DNA of 64,000 nucleotides from Prevotella sp. P6B1 (GCF_000702825.1 NZ_JNKF01000015.1:124001-188000); one strand, 5' to 3'; numbered from the stretch's first letter, positions 52,058 to 61,055 are shown. Notes: a model not told the origin generated them from the sequence alone. Program-made: numbers and translations.

Positions 52058-52921
52058 TTAACTGAAGATGATCGTTTTGTTCTTGTACGTAAGAATTTTG
52101 CGCTGGATGTGCTTGCTCACGGCGTGTGAGAGCACAATTTTCTCCAGGTCCTTACCTTTGAGCACTAAGCTCTCAGGTGTGTCTTTGTGAGTGATGCGTG
52201 TCACATCCTGCTCAATGATTGGACCTGCATCCAGTTCTGCTGTCACATAGTGGCTGGTGGCACCGATGATCTTCACACCACGCTCGTAGGCCTGATGATA
52301 GGGTTTGGCACCGATGAATGCTGGCAGGAATGAATGGTGGATGTTGATGATATGGTGTGGATACTCAGCAATCATTTCGTCGCTGATAATCTGCATGTAG
52401 CGTGCCAGTACAATGAACGAGATGTCCTCCTTCTTCAGCAGTTCCATCTCGGCCTTTTCTACTTCTTCCTTGTTCGAGTGGTCTTTCTTGATGCTCCATA
52501 CGTAGTAGGGGATGCCGAACTGATCGGCTACATAGCGAAGATCCTCGTGGTTGGAAATAATACAGGGAATGTCGCAGTTGAACTCTCCTGCCTTCCAACG
52601 TGCCAGCAGGTCGTACAGGCAATGGCTCATCTTCGAAACGAAAATAGCCATGCGTGGACGCTTATCGCTGTAATACAGACTGAACTTCATTTGGTAACGC
52701 TGCGCATAGAGGGTTGTGATATAGTCGTAGATCTTGTCGCGTGGAATCAAGAATCCTTCCAATTCCCACTCAATGCGCATAAAAAACATACCGTCGACCT
52801 TGTCCACATACTGGTCCAGATAAACGATATTTCCCTTATTATCGGTAATAAACTTGGTTACTTCCGAAATAATGCCCTGCTGATCGGGGCAGTGGAGTAG
52901 CAGAATTGCTGTTGTATCCAT
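52058..52921 (-). CDS. purU: Formyltetrahydrofolate deformylase
   Basis: 287 residues. An N-terminal ACT domain (TAILLLHCPDQQGIISEVTK) is followed by a formyltransferase-fold domain with MAIFVSKMSHCLYDLLARW, and active-site NIHHSFLPAFIGAKPYHQ and ATSHYVTAELDAGPII (catalytic Asn-His-Asp arrangement). It frees formate from 10-formyl-THF for purine synthesis. It is first in the leftward run; a leftward TATCTTTG box at 52959-52966 is the promoter. Formate and AICAR links to histidine synthesis make the grouping sensible. Confidence 0.93.
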   Translation of the reverse strand: MDTTAILLLHCPDQQGIISEVTKFITDNKGNIVYLDQYVDKVDGMFFMRIEWELEGFLIPRDKIYDYITTLYAQRYQMKFSLYYSDKRPRMAIFVSKMSHCLYDLLARWKAGEFNCDIPCIISNHEDLRYVADQFGIPYYVWSIKKDHSNKEEVEKAEMELLKKEDISFIVLARYMQIISDEMIAEYPHHIINIHHSFLPAFIGAKPYHQAYERGVKIIGATSHYVTAELDAGPIIEQDVTRITHKDTPESLVLKGKDLEKIVLSHAVSKHIQRKILTYKNKTIIFS

Positions 52922-52958
52922 CTTTACTTACTTATTTTTACCTATAAAATTCAAGGCG

Positions 52959-52966
52959 CAAAGATA
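52959..52966 (-). promoter_or_regulatory. -7 promoter box of the purU-his-lys run
   Basis: Leftward TATCTTTG, 38 bp upstream of purU. The genes down to 41076 follow without another clear promoter box. Confidence 0.65.
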
Positions 52967-53060
52967 CAAAAAAAGATTTTAAATCCTGCCAGAAAATGGA
53001 TAAATATCTAAACTTTGCCAAAAATAGTGCTGCAAATCACTATATATGCAGTTTTTTTGC

Positions 53061-53068
53061 TATATTTG
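53061..53068 (+). promoter_or_regulatory. -7 promoter box of greA
   Basis: TATATTTG, 35 bp upstream of the greA ATG. Confidence 0.7.
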
Positions 53069-53103
53069 CAGCCGAAATTTTGAATACTAACACGATTTTA
53101 CGT

Positions 53104-53571
53104 ATGGAATATATGTCACAAGAGGGCTGGGACAAGCTCGTTAATGAACTGAAACAACTGGAGACGGTCGATCTTCCAGCCTGTAAGGATGCTATCAGCG
53201 AAGCGCGTGATAAGGGCGACCTGAGCGAGAACTTCGAGTATCATGCTGCCAAGCGCGAGCAAGGTCGTCTGTTGGGACGTATCAGTTTCCTGCAGAAGGT
53301 GCTGGAGAATGCACGTGTCATCGATACCAACTTGTTGGGTAGCGATTGCGTAGGGCTGCTGAGTAAGGTTGAGATGACCAATTTAACCAACAATGCTAAG
53401 ATGACTTATACCATTGCCAGTCCTCACGAGGCAAATCTGCGTGAGGGAAAGATCAGTATCAAGTCGCCTATTGCTCAGGCGCTTCTGAATAAGAAGGTGG
53501 GCGATGTGGTTGAGGTGCGTGTTCCTGCTGGTTTGGTGAAGTTGCGTATAGAAAATATCACATTAGGATAA
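53104..53571 (+). CDS. greA: Transcription elongation factor GreA
   Basis: 155 residues from ATG 53104 (MEYMSQEGWDKLVNELKQLE); the frame opens earlier but across the promoter. The N-terminal coiled coil carries the tip acids in ARDKGDLSENFEYHAAKREQ, and the C-terminal FKBP-like domain ends GDVVEVRVPAGLVKLRIENI. It re-starts backtracked RNA polymerase by stimulating transcript cleavage. Followed 10 bp later by an SDR gene. Confidence 0.95.
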   Translation: MEYMSQEGWDKLVNELKQLETVDLPACKDAISEARDKGDLSENFEYHAAKREQGRLLGRISFLQKVLENARVIDTNLLGSDCVGLLSKVEMTNLTNNAKMTYTIASPHEANLREGKISIKSPIAQALLNKKVGDVVEVRVPAGLVKLRIENITLG

Positions 53572-53581
53572 TAACACAAAA

Positions 53582-54340
53582 ATGATGAAAAAGATTGTAC
53601 TTATTACTGGTGCTACAAGTGGCATCGGAGAGGCATGCGCCCGTAAGTTCGCCCAGAATGGCGACAAAGTGATTCTCACAGGTCGTAATACCACACGTTT
53701 GGAGGCGATTGCTGACGAACTGAAGGCACAGGGTGCCGAGGTTCTCACGTTGCAGTTTGATGTGCGCAATCGTGAGGCTGCAAAGGCGGCTGTCGAAGGT
53801 CTGCCTGCTGATTGGCGTGCGATTGATGTTCTGGTGAACAATGCTGGACTGGCTTTGGGCCTGGAGCCCGAATACGAGGGCGACTACGATGATTGGGATG
53901 GTATGATTGATACCAACATCAAAGGTCTGCTCACGATGACTCGTCTGGTTGTGCCAGGTATGGTTGAGCGCAATAGCGGCCATATCATCAATGTGGGCTC
54001 TGTAGCTGGCGATGCTGCCTATGCCGGAGGCAATGTGTATTGCGCCACCAAGGCTGCTGTCAAGGCATTGAGCGATGGCTTGCGTATCGATGTGGCCAAC
54101 ACCGCCATCCGTGTCACCAACCTGAAGCCTGGATTGGTAGAGACTAATTTCAGCAACGTCCGTTTCCATGGTGATACCGATCGTGCGGCTAAGTTGTATC
54201 AAGGCATCAAGCCTCTCATTGGCGACGATATTGCCGATGTAGCTGTCTATGCAGCAAACGCTCCCGCTCACGTGCAGATAGCCGAGGTACTCATCCTCGC
54301 TACCCACCAGGCCAGCGGAAGCGTCATCGTTCGTAAATAA
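53582..54340 (+). CDS. Short-chain dehydrogenase, YdfG-like (3-hydroxy acid dehydrogenase type)
   Basis: 252 residues. Cofactor motif GATSGIGEACARKFA, NADP-preferring LTGRNTTRLE, DVLVNNAGLALG, active site GSVAGDAAYAGGNVYCATKA (Tyr-x3-Lys), and LKPGLVETNFSNVRFHGD. The pattern EPEYEGDYDDWDGMIDTNIK is characteristic of YdfG-type enzymes that oxidise serine and 3-hydroxy acids. Cotranscribed with greA. Confidence 0.9.
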   Translation: MMKKIVLITGATSGIGEACARKFAQNGDKVILTGRNTTRLEAIADELKAQGAEVLTLQFDVRNREAAKAAVEGLPADWRAIDVLVNNAGLALGLEPEYEGDYDDWDGMIDTNIKGLLTMTRLVVPGMVERNSGHIINVGSVAGDAAYAGGNVYCATKAAVKALSDGLRIDVANTAIRVTNLKPGLVETNFSNVRFHGDTDRAAKLYQGIKPLIGDDIADVAVYAANAPAHVQIAEVLILATHQASGSVIVRK

Positions 54341-54355
54341 ATCCTGCCGTTGCAG

Positions 54356-54838
54356 CTATTGCGCGGTGGCTTGTTTCATCCCCTCAACAAACTTGGCTTG
54401 CAGTTCTTGCGCCAGTTGGTTGTGGGGATTTAGTTTGAGCGCCTTTTCGTAGTTCTGCATCACGTCGAGATAGTACTTCCTGCCGTTCTGGGCGGGATCC
54501 TGTACAATGCGCACCATCAACAGGAATCCGCGCAGGGTGCAGAGGTCCGACTGGTCGGCACCTTTCATCTGTGCCAACTGTCCGATGGTCTGCTCGGCTT
54601 GTGCCAGCACCTGCTCTGTCTGTGGAGCCTGCGGGTTGGTGATGGCGTAGTTCAGACTGGCCAGAGCCAACTGGTACTTAGGTCCCACGCTGTCGGGCTG
54701 CATGGCCTCTAAGCGTTTCAGCATGCCAATCTGGTTCAGCATGTCGCCGCTGCCGGGCTGCTGGGCAAATAAGTTTGTTACGCTTGCGAAAACGAACACT
54801 ACTGTAGCAACTACGTGCTTAAAAATTTGATACATCAT
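54356..54838 (-). CDS. Small secreted tetratricopeptide-like protein
   Basis: 160 residues. Signal peptide MMYQIFKHVVATVVFVFASV, cleavage near LFAQQ. The mature part is all-helical with TPR-like spacing (LKRLEAMQPDSVGPKYQLAL, YYLDVMQNYEKALKLNPHNQ). Function not recognised. It starts within the last 20 bp of the TonB-dependent receptor gene, so it is translationally linked and probably helps that receptor in the periplasm. Confidence 0.8.
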   Translation of the reverse strand: MMYQIFKHVVATVVFVFASVTNLFAQQPGSGDMLNQIGMLKRLEAMQPDSVGPKYQLALASLNYAITNPQAPQTEQVLAQAEQTIGQLAQMKGADQSDLCTLRGFLLMVRIVQDPAQNGRKYYLDVMQNYEKALKLNPHNQLAQELQAKFVEGMKQATAQ

Positions 54839-56873
54839 AAGCTTTATTATTTTTAAGTGAAACTAATATGGTTACATAGAAAAATCTGTCGCGATTGGAG
54901 GTGATGCCCCTTCCTGCAGCATCGTAACGGTGGATGTTGGTGCGCCCTAATACATTGTTGAACGAGGTGTAGATGATGATCTTCGGACTGAGCAGATAGG
55001 TCAGGTTCACATCCACGCTGTTATAGTGCGGGGTGGTGCCCTGGACAAAGTGGCGCCCTGTGGCATAGCTTTCGGCCATACCTAAGATGCACTTGCCGAT
55101 GGTGTATTTGGCCGATAGGCGCAGGTTGTGGCGCGAGGCAAAGCTGGGTGTGCAAAGCTCGGTGGCGTCCTGATACAGGCGCTCCGCATCGCAGAACGAG
55201 TAGGCGAGGGTGGTGGTGAGCCGTGGGGTGATAGAGTGGTCCTCGGCATACACATCCACACCCCTGCTGGTGCCATAACCATCAGCTAACCACTGGCCTT
55301 GCGGTATTCGGGGCAGATGACGATAGCTCTTTAGATAAGGCTCGATACGCAGCAGCGATGAGGCCGAACGGTACTGCATGCTCAGTATCAGGTGGTTGGC
55401 TGTGCTCTGGCGCAGTTTGTCGCCGCTCTGTGCCTGCTGGTCGTCTTGTGGTGTCTGGCTGTACCGGCCTGTCACCAACGATAATTGCAGGCGCTTGTTG
55501 GGGATATAGCTCAGCGTGGTTCTCGGCATCAGCAGCCAACTGTGGCGTAACATCTCGGCACGGCCCGAAACATTTAGAAAAACCTTGGGTAGCAGTCGTA
55601 GCTGTGCATCGGCGTGGGCACCCAGGATGTTGTAATCGAGCGTGTAGTGATAGGGTGCGAAATCCAGCGTGCTGTGACGGATATAATCCTCGATGCCCAC
55701 CTGCAGTTTCAGGCGCTCGTTCACCACCTTGCGTAGCTGGGTCTTCAGGTGCACCTCGTTGCGATAGTTGCGGTAGTGGTCACCAGCGATTACAGCATCG
55801 TCGATATGGTTCCACACACTCGAGTTGGCCATGCCTGCAAACAGTGTGTAGCCGTGCCCCAAGGTAGTCTTGTAGGTCAGGTTGGCGTAGATGTTGTGCT
55901 CCTTCAGGCTGATGTGGCGATCGTCTTCGTTGAGGCCTACCGAAGTGAGGTCGTAGCCTACGTACGATTTCAGCACGCTGTTGCTGCCGAACTCCTGCTT
56001 GTACTGTGCCTCGCCCGATAATTTGCGATAGGGCCTTGAAAAGTCCTGTCGCTGGGCGAACAGCCGGTCGTAGAGCCCCATGCTGGTATAGGTGGTGTTG
56101 AACGACAGGGCGCTGGTGTTGAACACCTTGGTGCCGCCTATGTTCCAATCTACCAGCGAGGCGCTCACACCCAACTTGTCGCTGGTTGCCATATCCGTTG
56201 TCTCCATCGGTAGCACAGCCGATAGCGCCTGTCCGTATTCGCCGTTGTAGCCGCCTAATGTGAAGTTGATACCTTTGAAGAGGAAGGGCGAGAATCGTCC
56301 GCGTACGGTGGTATTCTCTGTGTTGGTAGTGTAGGGCACCAGCACGTGCATGCCGTTTATAAATGTCTGGCACTCCTCGCTCTCACCGCCGCGTACGTAC
56401 AGCTTGCCGTCCTCGCCCACCTTCTGGGTGCCAGGTAACGACTGCAGGGCAGCCACCACGTCGCCGCACGAGTTGCCGCTCATCACCACGTCGAGTGCAT
56501 CCATCGTCTTAAAGCCGTCGCTCTTGCCGAAGCTGAAGGTACTGGCTGTTACCACTACCTCGCTGATGCTTGTGGCGCGCTCGTGCAGCCTTACGTCGAT
56601 ATCCTTCAACTCGCTCACGTGGGCGGTGCGTGTGTAGTCGTCGTAGCCCATGTAGGTCACCTTCAGTGTCACCTCGCCCTTCTGGGTGGTGGTAAAACAG
56701 AATCGGCCCAACGTGTCGGTCATGCAACCGTCAATCGTACCTGAAATAAATACATTGGCAGCAGCCAGCGGTTCTTTGCCGTCGGATACTGTGCCCGTTA
56801 CTTTGGTGGTCTGTGCAGCCAAGTTGCAGGCTGCCAGCAGACAAATGATGATATGTGCAAACTTCTGTTTCAT
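54819..56873 (-). CDS. TonB-dependent receptor with carboxypeptidase-like N-terminal domain
   Basis: 684 residues from ATG 56873 (MKQKFAHIIICLLAACNLAA, signal peptide). A CarboxypepD_reg-like domain (about 22-105: TKVTGTVSDGKEPLAAANVF, GRFCFTTTQKGEVTLKVTYM) precedes the plug (about 110-215: VVAALQSLPGTQKVGEDGKL, YVRGGESEECQTFINGM) and a barrel of about 470 residues. Shorter than typical SusC proteins and with no SusD gene, so more like a metal, siderophore or peptide receptor. A -33/-7 pair sits directly ahead of the ATG. Downstream of a LytTR regulator on the same strand. Confidence 0.9.
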   Translation of the reverse strand: MKQKFAHIIICLLAACNLAAQTTKVTGTVSDGKEPLAAANVFISGTIDGCMTDTLGRFCFTTTQKGEVTLKVTYMGYDDYTRTAHVSELKDIDVRLHERATSISEVVVTASTFSFGKSDGFKTMDALDVVMSGNSCGDVVAALQSLPGTQKVGEDGKLYVRGGESEECQTFINGMHVLVPYTTNTENTTVRGRFSPFLFKGINFTLGGYNGEYGQALSAVLPMETTDMATSDKLGVSASLVDWNIGGTKVFNTSALSFNTTYTSMGLYDRLFAQRQDFSRPYRKLSGEAQYKQEFGSNSVLKSYVGYDLTSVGLNEDDRHISLKEHNIYANLTYKTTLGHGYTLFAGMANSSVWNHIDDAVIAGDHYRNYRNEVHLKTQLRKVVNERLKLQVGIEDYIRHSTLDFAPYHYTLDYNILGAHADAQLRLLPKVFLNVSGRAEMLRHSWLLMPRTTLSYIPNKRLQLSLVTGRYSQTPQDDQQAQSGDKLRQSTANHLILSMQYRSASSLLRIEPYLKSYRHLPRIPQGQWLADGYGTSRGVDVYAEDHSITPRLTTTLAYSFCDAERLYQDATELCTPSFASRHNLRLSAKYTIGKCILGMAESYATGRHFVQGTTPHYNSVDVNLTYLLSPKIIIYTSFNNVLGRTNIHRYDAAGRGITSNRDRFFYVTILVSLKNNKAYDVSNF

Positions 56874-56877
56874 GCCG

Positions 56878-56910
56878 CAAATGTACGGCACGTTTTTCAT
56901 AGTTCCAAAT
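56878..56910 (-). promoter_or_regulatory. Promoter of the TonB-dependent receptor gene (possibly leaderless)
   Basis: Leftward -33 TTTG, 20 nt spacer and -7 TACATTTG (56878-56885). The -7 box ends 4 nt before the ATG at 56873, so transcription would begin at or next to the start codon. Confidence 0.6.
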
Positions 56911-56985
56911 TTTGCTGACCATCAGCTAAAACTACTGACGGAAAGCTAAGTGTGTTGACGAATGACGCGTTTTCCGGACGAATGA

Positions 56986-57813
56986 CTAAGCGATAAAATC
57001 CTTGAGTTTTGGTACGTACGAGCGCGATACGGGGATGGTTTCCCTGCTGTTGCCCAGTCGCAGCTGGTAGCCGTTGCTGTTACCCTTGGCCTGGGTGATA
57101 TTGTTCACGTTGACCACAAACGAGCGGTGGCATTGGAATATGTTCTCGTAGTCCTTCAGGTCGTCGACAACAGCCGAAAGGGTGGTGTGCAGTTCAACGG
57201 TGGTGGGCTTGTTGTCGCGCAGATAGCACACCTGTACGTTGTTCTTCTGTGCCTCGATATACAGCAGCTGGTTGATGGGCAGCTCCAGGTCGTTGCTGCG
57301 CACGTTCGTATCGTGCAGGGTGATGGTGATATCCTTCTGCTCCTCGGTGGTGTTACTCAGCAGTGCCTCCATCTGGTGTTTCAGATAGCGGTTGTACTCG
57401 ATACCTACACTCATGGCTGTGATGGCTGCGCCGATAATCAACGTCCACCACAGGAACTGCAGGAACACACCCAGACTGAAAGGAATGCTGAACAATAGTA
57501 CTAATAGCAGAAAGTTGCCGATGGCTATAAACAGTATCAGTCCTAACACCGCCGCTCCATCGTGCCATACGCGCAGGGTTTTCACCAGTTTGGGTAGATG
57601 GCTCATCACGGTGTAGCCATACACCACGTAACACACCATCGTTACCACGCCGAACAGGGCAGCCACCAGGCATTTGTTGCCCTGATACTGACTGAATCCG
57701 AACGGTTGCAGCAAGTAGAGGATGGCCCAGATAATCAGGCCGTAAATCACGCTGTCTCTCAACCAGTGGTTGCTCTGCCCGAAGGGGTATTTTCGTGTCA
57801 ACAGATTCTTCAT
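56986..57813 (-). CDS. Membrane-bound LytTR transcription regulator
   Basis: 275 residues. Four hydrophobic helices at about 18-38, 47-70, 84-108 and 113-135 are followed by a cytosolic LytTR DNA-binding domain (about 165-272: NDLELPINQLLYIEAQKNNV, FQCHRSFVVNVNNITQAKGN, TIPVSRSYVPKLKDF). No kinase or receiver domain, so signal sensing occurs through the membrane part, as in other one-component LytTR regulators. It lies 5 bp after the GNAT gene and 113 bp upstream of the TonB receptor gene on the same strand and may control it. Confidence 0.9.
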   Translation of the reverse strand: MKNLLTRKYPFGQSNHWLRDSVIYGLIIWAILYLLQPFGFSQYQGNKCLVAALFGVVTMVCYVVYGYTVMSHLPKLVKTLRVWHDGAAVLGLILFIAIGNFLLLVLLFSIPFSLGVFLQFLWWTLIIGAAITAMSVGIEYNRYLKHQMEALLSNTTEEQKDITITLHDTNVRSNDLELPINQLLYIEAQKNNVQVCYLRDNKPTTVELHTTLSAVVDDLKDYENIFQCHRSFVVNVNNITQAKGNSNGYQLRLGNSRETIPVSRSYVPKLKDFIA

Positions 57814-57818
57814 GGCTT

Positions 57819-58286
57819 TCAGTCAAGTATCACTTCCATCGTCGTTTTCTGTGGCTGCATGCCCATTTTCTCGTAGAAGTGCTGGGCAGGGTCGTTGCCC
57901 GTCCACACGTTCAGCGTGATGTTATGGCAGCCTATCTCTTTGGCGTAGGCGTGTACGTGCTGGTAGAGCGCCTGCCCCACGTGCTGGCCGCGTGCCGTCT
58001 CGTCTACGCAGATGTCGTCGATATACAGCGTCTTGGCATCCTGTAGCAGCAGGTGGTTCTTTACCTCGGTCACCATGCAGAAGGCATAGCCAGAGATGGT
58101 GGTGCCATTATCAAACACGAAGATGGGTTTGCTGCTGTCGCCCAACATTGCCTCCAGCTGTAGCTCGTCATATTTGGTGGTGTAGGGTTTAAACAGGTCG
58201 GGGCGCAGCACCGCATGAACCATATTCACTTGGTGCAGCAGGTCGATGATACGGGCTATATCCCGTTTTTCTGCCAGTCTGATCAT
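57819..58286 (-). CDS. GNAT-family acetyltransferase
   Basis: 155 residues. N-terminal MIRLAEKRDIARIIDLLHQV, acetyl-CoA pyrophosphate loop DETARGQHVGQALYQHVHAY (Q/R-x-x-G-x-A/G), and C-terminal LNVWTGNDPAQHFYEKMGMQ. Acceptor unknown. It is first in a leftward GNAT-LytTR-TonB run with promoter box TATTTTTG at 58321-58328. Confidence 0.9.
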   Translation of the reverse strand: MIRLAEKRDIARIIDLLHQVNMVHAVLRPDLFKPYTTKYDELQLEAMLGDSSKPIFVFDNGTTISGYAFCMVTEVKNHLLLQDAKTLYIDDICVDETARGQHVGQALYQHVHAYAKEIGCHNITLNVWTGNDPAQHFYEKMGMQPQKTTMEVILD

Positions 58287-58320
58287 TCAGTTAAAGCTTA
58301 ATTGTTTATAAATTTGGGTA

Positions 58321-58358
58321 CAAAAATACAAATTATCGCTGTAATATGATTATATTTG
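58321..58358. promoter_or_regulatory. Divergent promoters between the GNAT gene and the broken DHPD-like gene
   Basis: Leftward TATTTTTG at 58321-58328 and rightward TATATTTG at 58351-58358. The rightward one now drives the truncated gene and, by read-through, the GH43 gene. Confidence 0.65.
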
Positions 58359-58405
58359 TACCAACAATTTCGATTTTTTACCAATTTAAATACCTGGATT
58401 CAAGT

Positions 58406-58753
58406 ATGATGCACAAACATGAAGAGGCGGCACGTTGCCTGTTGTGCGAGGATGCACCTTGTACCAAAGCATGTGGAAAGGGCGATATAGCACGAGCCAT
58501 TCGCGCTTTCAGGTTCTATAACGAGCAGAATGTGTGGCGCTGGACTGCTGGCTGCAGCGATGCTGATTTTGAGCGCGCCCAGCAGGCCTGTATCCATTAC
58601 GACAAGCCGATACGTATCAGCGAGCTCCTTTCCGACTGTCCTCAAGGAGCCAACCATTCCTTACCCGACTTGGATATCCGTTTCTGTGGTATTCCCTGCG
58701 AGAATCCGTTCTTCCTTGCATCATCAGAAGAAATAAGAATAAAAACATTCTGA
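58406..58753 (+). pseudogene. 5' fragment of a dihydropyrimidine-dehydrogenase-like gene
   Basis: 115 residues from ATG 58406 (MMHKHEEAARCLLCEDAPCT). The N-terminus carries the Cys pattern of the Fer4_20 domain of PreT/DPYD-type proteins (CLLCEDAPCTKAC, then ACIHYDKPIRI). The protein then enters the PyrD-like catalytic part (PDLDIRFCGIPCENPFFLAS), where homologues continue S-x-V-x-x-x-x-E-M into a 300-residue barrel. Here it runs into EEIRIKTF and a stop. So only the 5' end of the gene remains; the rest was lost when the GH43 cluster came to lie here. It may still be translated but has no catalytic core. Confidence 0.75.
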
Positions 58754-58756
58754 AAA

Positions 58757-59743
58757 ATGAAAAAGATAATATGCTGTATTTTAACAACTATGTGTGTATG
58801 CGCGGCGCTATCCCAGCCCCGGGCATTCAAGGTGCGTCAGAATATCCCTACTGACTCTATTCGCTTGAGTGATCCTGCCATTTTGGCCGACCAGAAAACC
58901 AAGATGTACTATCTGACAGGGACTGGTGGTATGATGTGGCGCAGCGCCGACCTGAAGTTGTGGGAAGGGCCTTATCGGGTTACAGAGTTTACTGCCGACT
59001 CGTGGATGGGATCGCATCCGATGATATGGGCAGCCGAACTGCATCAGACAGGCGACGGGTATTATTATTACTTTGCAACTTTCACCAATCAGGCTGTTAA
59101 GATTGATACCGTTCGAGGCAATGTCATCGAGCGGCGTGCCTGTCAGGTGCTACGTGCCGATAACCCCATGGGGCCCTATCGTACCTTTGGCGATGCTACC
59201 TATCTGCCAGCCCATCGCCCCACACTCGATGGCACCTTCTGGCGTGATACCGATGGCAAACCCTATATGGTGTTCTGCGGCGAGTGGTTGCAGAATTGGA
59301 ATGGTACGATAGAGAAGATAGAGCTGAAGCCCGACCTCAGCGGTACCATTGGCGAGCCAAAACTGTTGTTCCGTGCCAGTGATTCACCCTGGAGTCGCGA
59401 AAAGGACGACCAGGGCAACATCACATGGAACAAGGTAACCGATGGTCCGTGGCTTTTCCGTACAGGTACGGGGCGCCTGGGCATGTTATGGACATCGTGG
59501 GTGTATGATGTCTATACTCAGGGTGTGGCCTATTCGGCAAGCGGAACCCTCGATGGTCCATGGATTCAGGAGCCAGAGCCTATTACCCCTCCGAGCTATG
59601 GCCATAGTATGCTGTTCCAGCGTTTCGATGGTCAGTGGATGATGTCCGTTCATAGTCATGCCAAGGATGCCAAAGGCAGAACGGTACGCATTCCCCATTT
59701 CTTTGAGATTGACTTATCAAGCGACAAGCTTGTTGTGAAATAA
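58757..59743 (+). CDS. GH43-family glycosidase (beta-xylosidase/arabinofuranosidase type)
   Basis: 328 residues. Signal peptide MKKIICCILTTMCVCAALSQ. Five-bladed propeller pattern: LSDPAILADQKTKMYYLTGT with the catalytic base Asp in SDPAI, MIWAAELHQTGDGYYYYFAT, DGTFWRDTDGKPYMVFCGEW (transition-state Asp region), and YGHSMLFQRFDGQWMMSVHS. It removes xylose or arabinose side sugars in the periplasm. It lies 3 bp after the truncated DHPD-like ORF and seems to borrow its promoter. Convergent with the GH88 gene. Confidence 0.88.
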   Translation: MKKIICCILTTMCVCAALSQPRAFKVRQNIPTDSIRLSDPAILADQKTKMYYLTGTGGMMWRSADLKLWEGPYRVTEFTADSWMGSHPMIWAAELHQTGDGYYYYFATFTNQAVKIDTVRGNVIERRACQVLRADNPMGPYRTFGDATYLPAHRPTLDGTFWRDTDGKPYMVFCGEWLQNWNGTIEKIELKPDLSGTIGEPKLLFRASDSPWSREKDDQGNITWNKVTDGPWLFRTGTGRLGMLWTSWVYDVYTQGVAYSASGTLDGPWIQEPEPITPPSYGHSMLFQRFDGQWMMSVHSHAKDAKGRTVRIPHFFEIDLSSDKLVVK

Positions 59744-59750
59744 AATATCC

Positions 59751-60959
59751 TTATGGATGTAGGGAGCCGCTGTATCTTAACAGCGCTTCCAGATAGTAAT
59801 AGTCGGCATAGATGATGCTGGCATCAATTTCGGTGCCGGCAGGGTAGTGACCAGTTGAGTGCATGAGGAAAGCAACATTACTCTGTCTACTCTGATAGCG
59901 CATACTGCTCAGGTTGCGTAGCATGTTTTCGGCAGCCGAATAATAGACTTTCTTTTTGGGGGCATCGACGTATTGGCAAAGTTCCAACAGCGCACTGGCC
60001 ACAACACTGGCTGCTGAGGCATCTTTTGGTGCTTGCATTTTGTTCGGATCGTCCATATCCCAGATAGGCACCCAGTCATTGCTGGTTTCGTGGAGTCGTT
60101 TCAGATAGAGATCGGTTACCTTTTGTGCGAAATCGAGGAAACGTTGTTCGTGGGTATAGCGATATACCATGGTATAGCCATAAATGGCCCACGACTGTCC
60201 GCGACTCCATAATGATGAGTCGGCCAATCCTTGATGTGTGACGCCTTTCAGAAAAGCGCCAGAGATTGAATCATAAACTGCTACATGGTAACAACCGCCA
60301 TCTTTGCGGAACTGGTACTGCATGGTGGTCTCTGCATGACGTGTGGCTATCTCCTTCAGTTGTTGACTGCCACCGTTTTGAGCAGCCCAGAACAGTAGTT
60401 CCAAATTCATCATGTTATCCATGATGGTGTTATGACCGCCATAATCTTTTACATGTCGTGGCCAGCTCAGAATGGTGCCTGCTTTGCTGTTATATAAAGT
60501 GGCTAACGAATCGGCTGCGCGAAGCGCCTGTTCTTTATACATAGGATTATCAGTAGCTTCATAACCCTTAACGTAGCTACTGAGTGTGAGAAACCCCAGG
60601 TCATGATCGAACACGGGTTGAGTGGTCAACACCCCTAAGGCCTCGGTATAGCTTTTGGCTTTCTGGCGTATGTCTTCATTTTGGGTATAGCTGTAGGTCA
60701 TCCATAAAATACCTGGCCAGAATCCTGAACACCACTCCTGTGGACAGGCATTACGACAATTCCATGCAGTATCATTCTCTAATATATTGCGTGGTGCAAT
60801 GGTATAATCGATGGTACCCGTACTGTCTTTTAATGCTTCGAGAGCCCGTTCTACCTGATGGGCGCAATAATCCAGCGCCAAGTTGGCATTGAATGTTTCG
60901 TTTGATGTGTGGCAGCTCATTGTGCTGAAGAGCGCCAGTGTCCATATCATTTTCTTCAT
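59751..60959 (-). CDS. GH88-family unsaturated glucuronyl hydrolase, lipoprotein
   Basis: 402 residues. Lipobox in MKKMIWTLALFSTMSCHTSN (Cys at 16). The (alpha/alpha)6 barrel shows YDAL-like NTIMDNMMNLELLFWAAQNG, the key Asp region TIMDNM, the second motif LADSSLWSRGQSWAIYGYTM, and IYADYYYLEALLRYS near the end. It releases the 4,5-unsaturated uronic acid left at the chain end by a polysaccharide lyase, which fits the lyase-like gene divergently encoded next door. Confidence 0.92.
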   Translation of the reverse strand: MKKMIWTLALFSTMSCHTSNETFNANLALDYCAHQVERALEALKDSTGTIDYTIAPRNILENDTAWNCRNACPQEWCSGFWPGILWMTYSYTQNEDIRQKAKSYTEALGVLTTQPVFDHDLGFLTLSSYVKGYEATDNPMYKEQALRAADSLATLYNSKAGTILSWPRHVKDYGGHNTIMDNMMNLELLFWAAQNGGSQQLKEIATRHAETTMQYQFRKDGGCYHVAVYDSISGAFLKGVTHQGLADSSLWSRGQSWAIYGYTMVYRYTHEQRFLDFAQKVTDLYLKRLHETSNDWVPIWDMDDPNKMQAPKDASAASVVASALLELCQYVDAPKKKVYYSAAENMLRNLSSMRYQSRQSNVAFLMHSTGHYPAGTEIDASIIYADYYYLEALLRYSGSLHP

Positions 60960-61055
60960 ATTCTTTTTTATGATATACGAATATGTGGACTATTATACGC
61001 AAAAAAGATTTTGAGTAAACTTGGGATGATAAACGTATATAAGGAAAAAGTTGTG

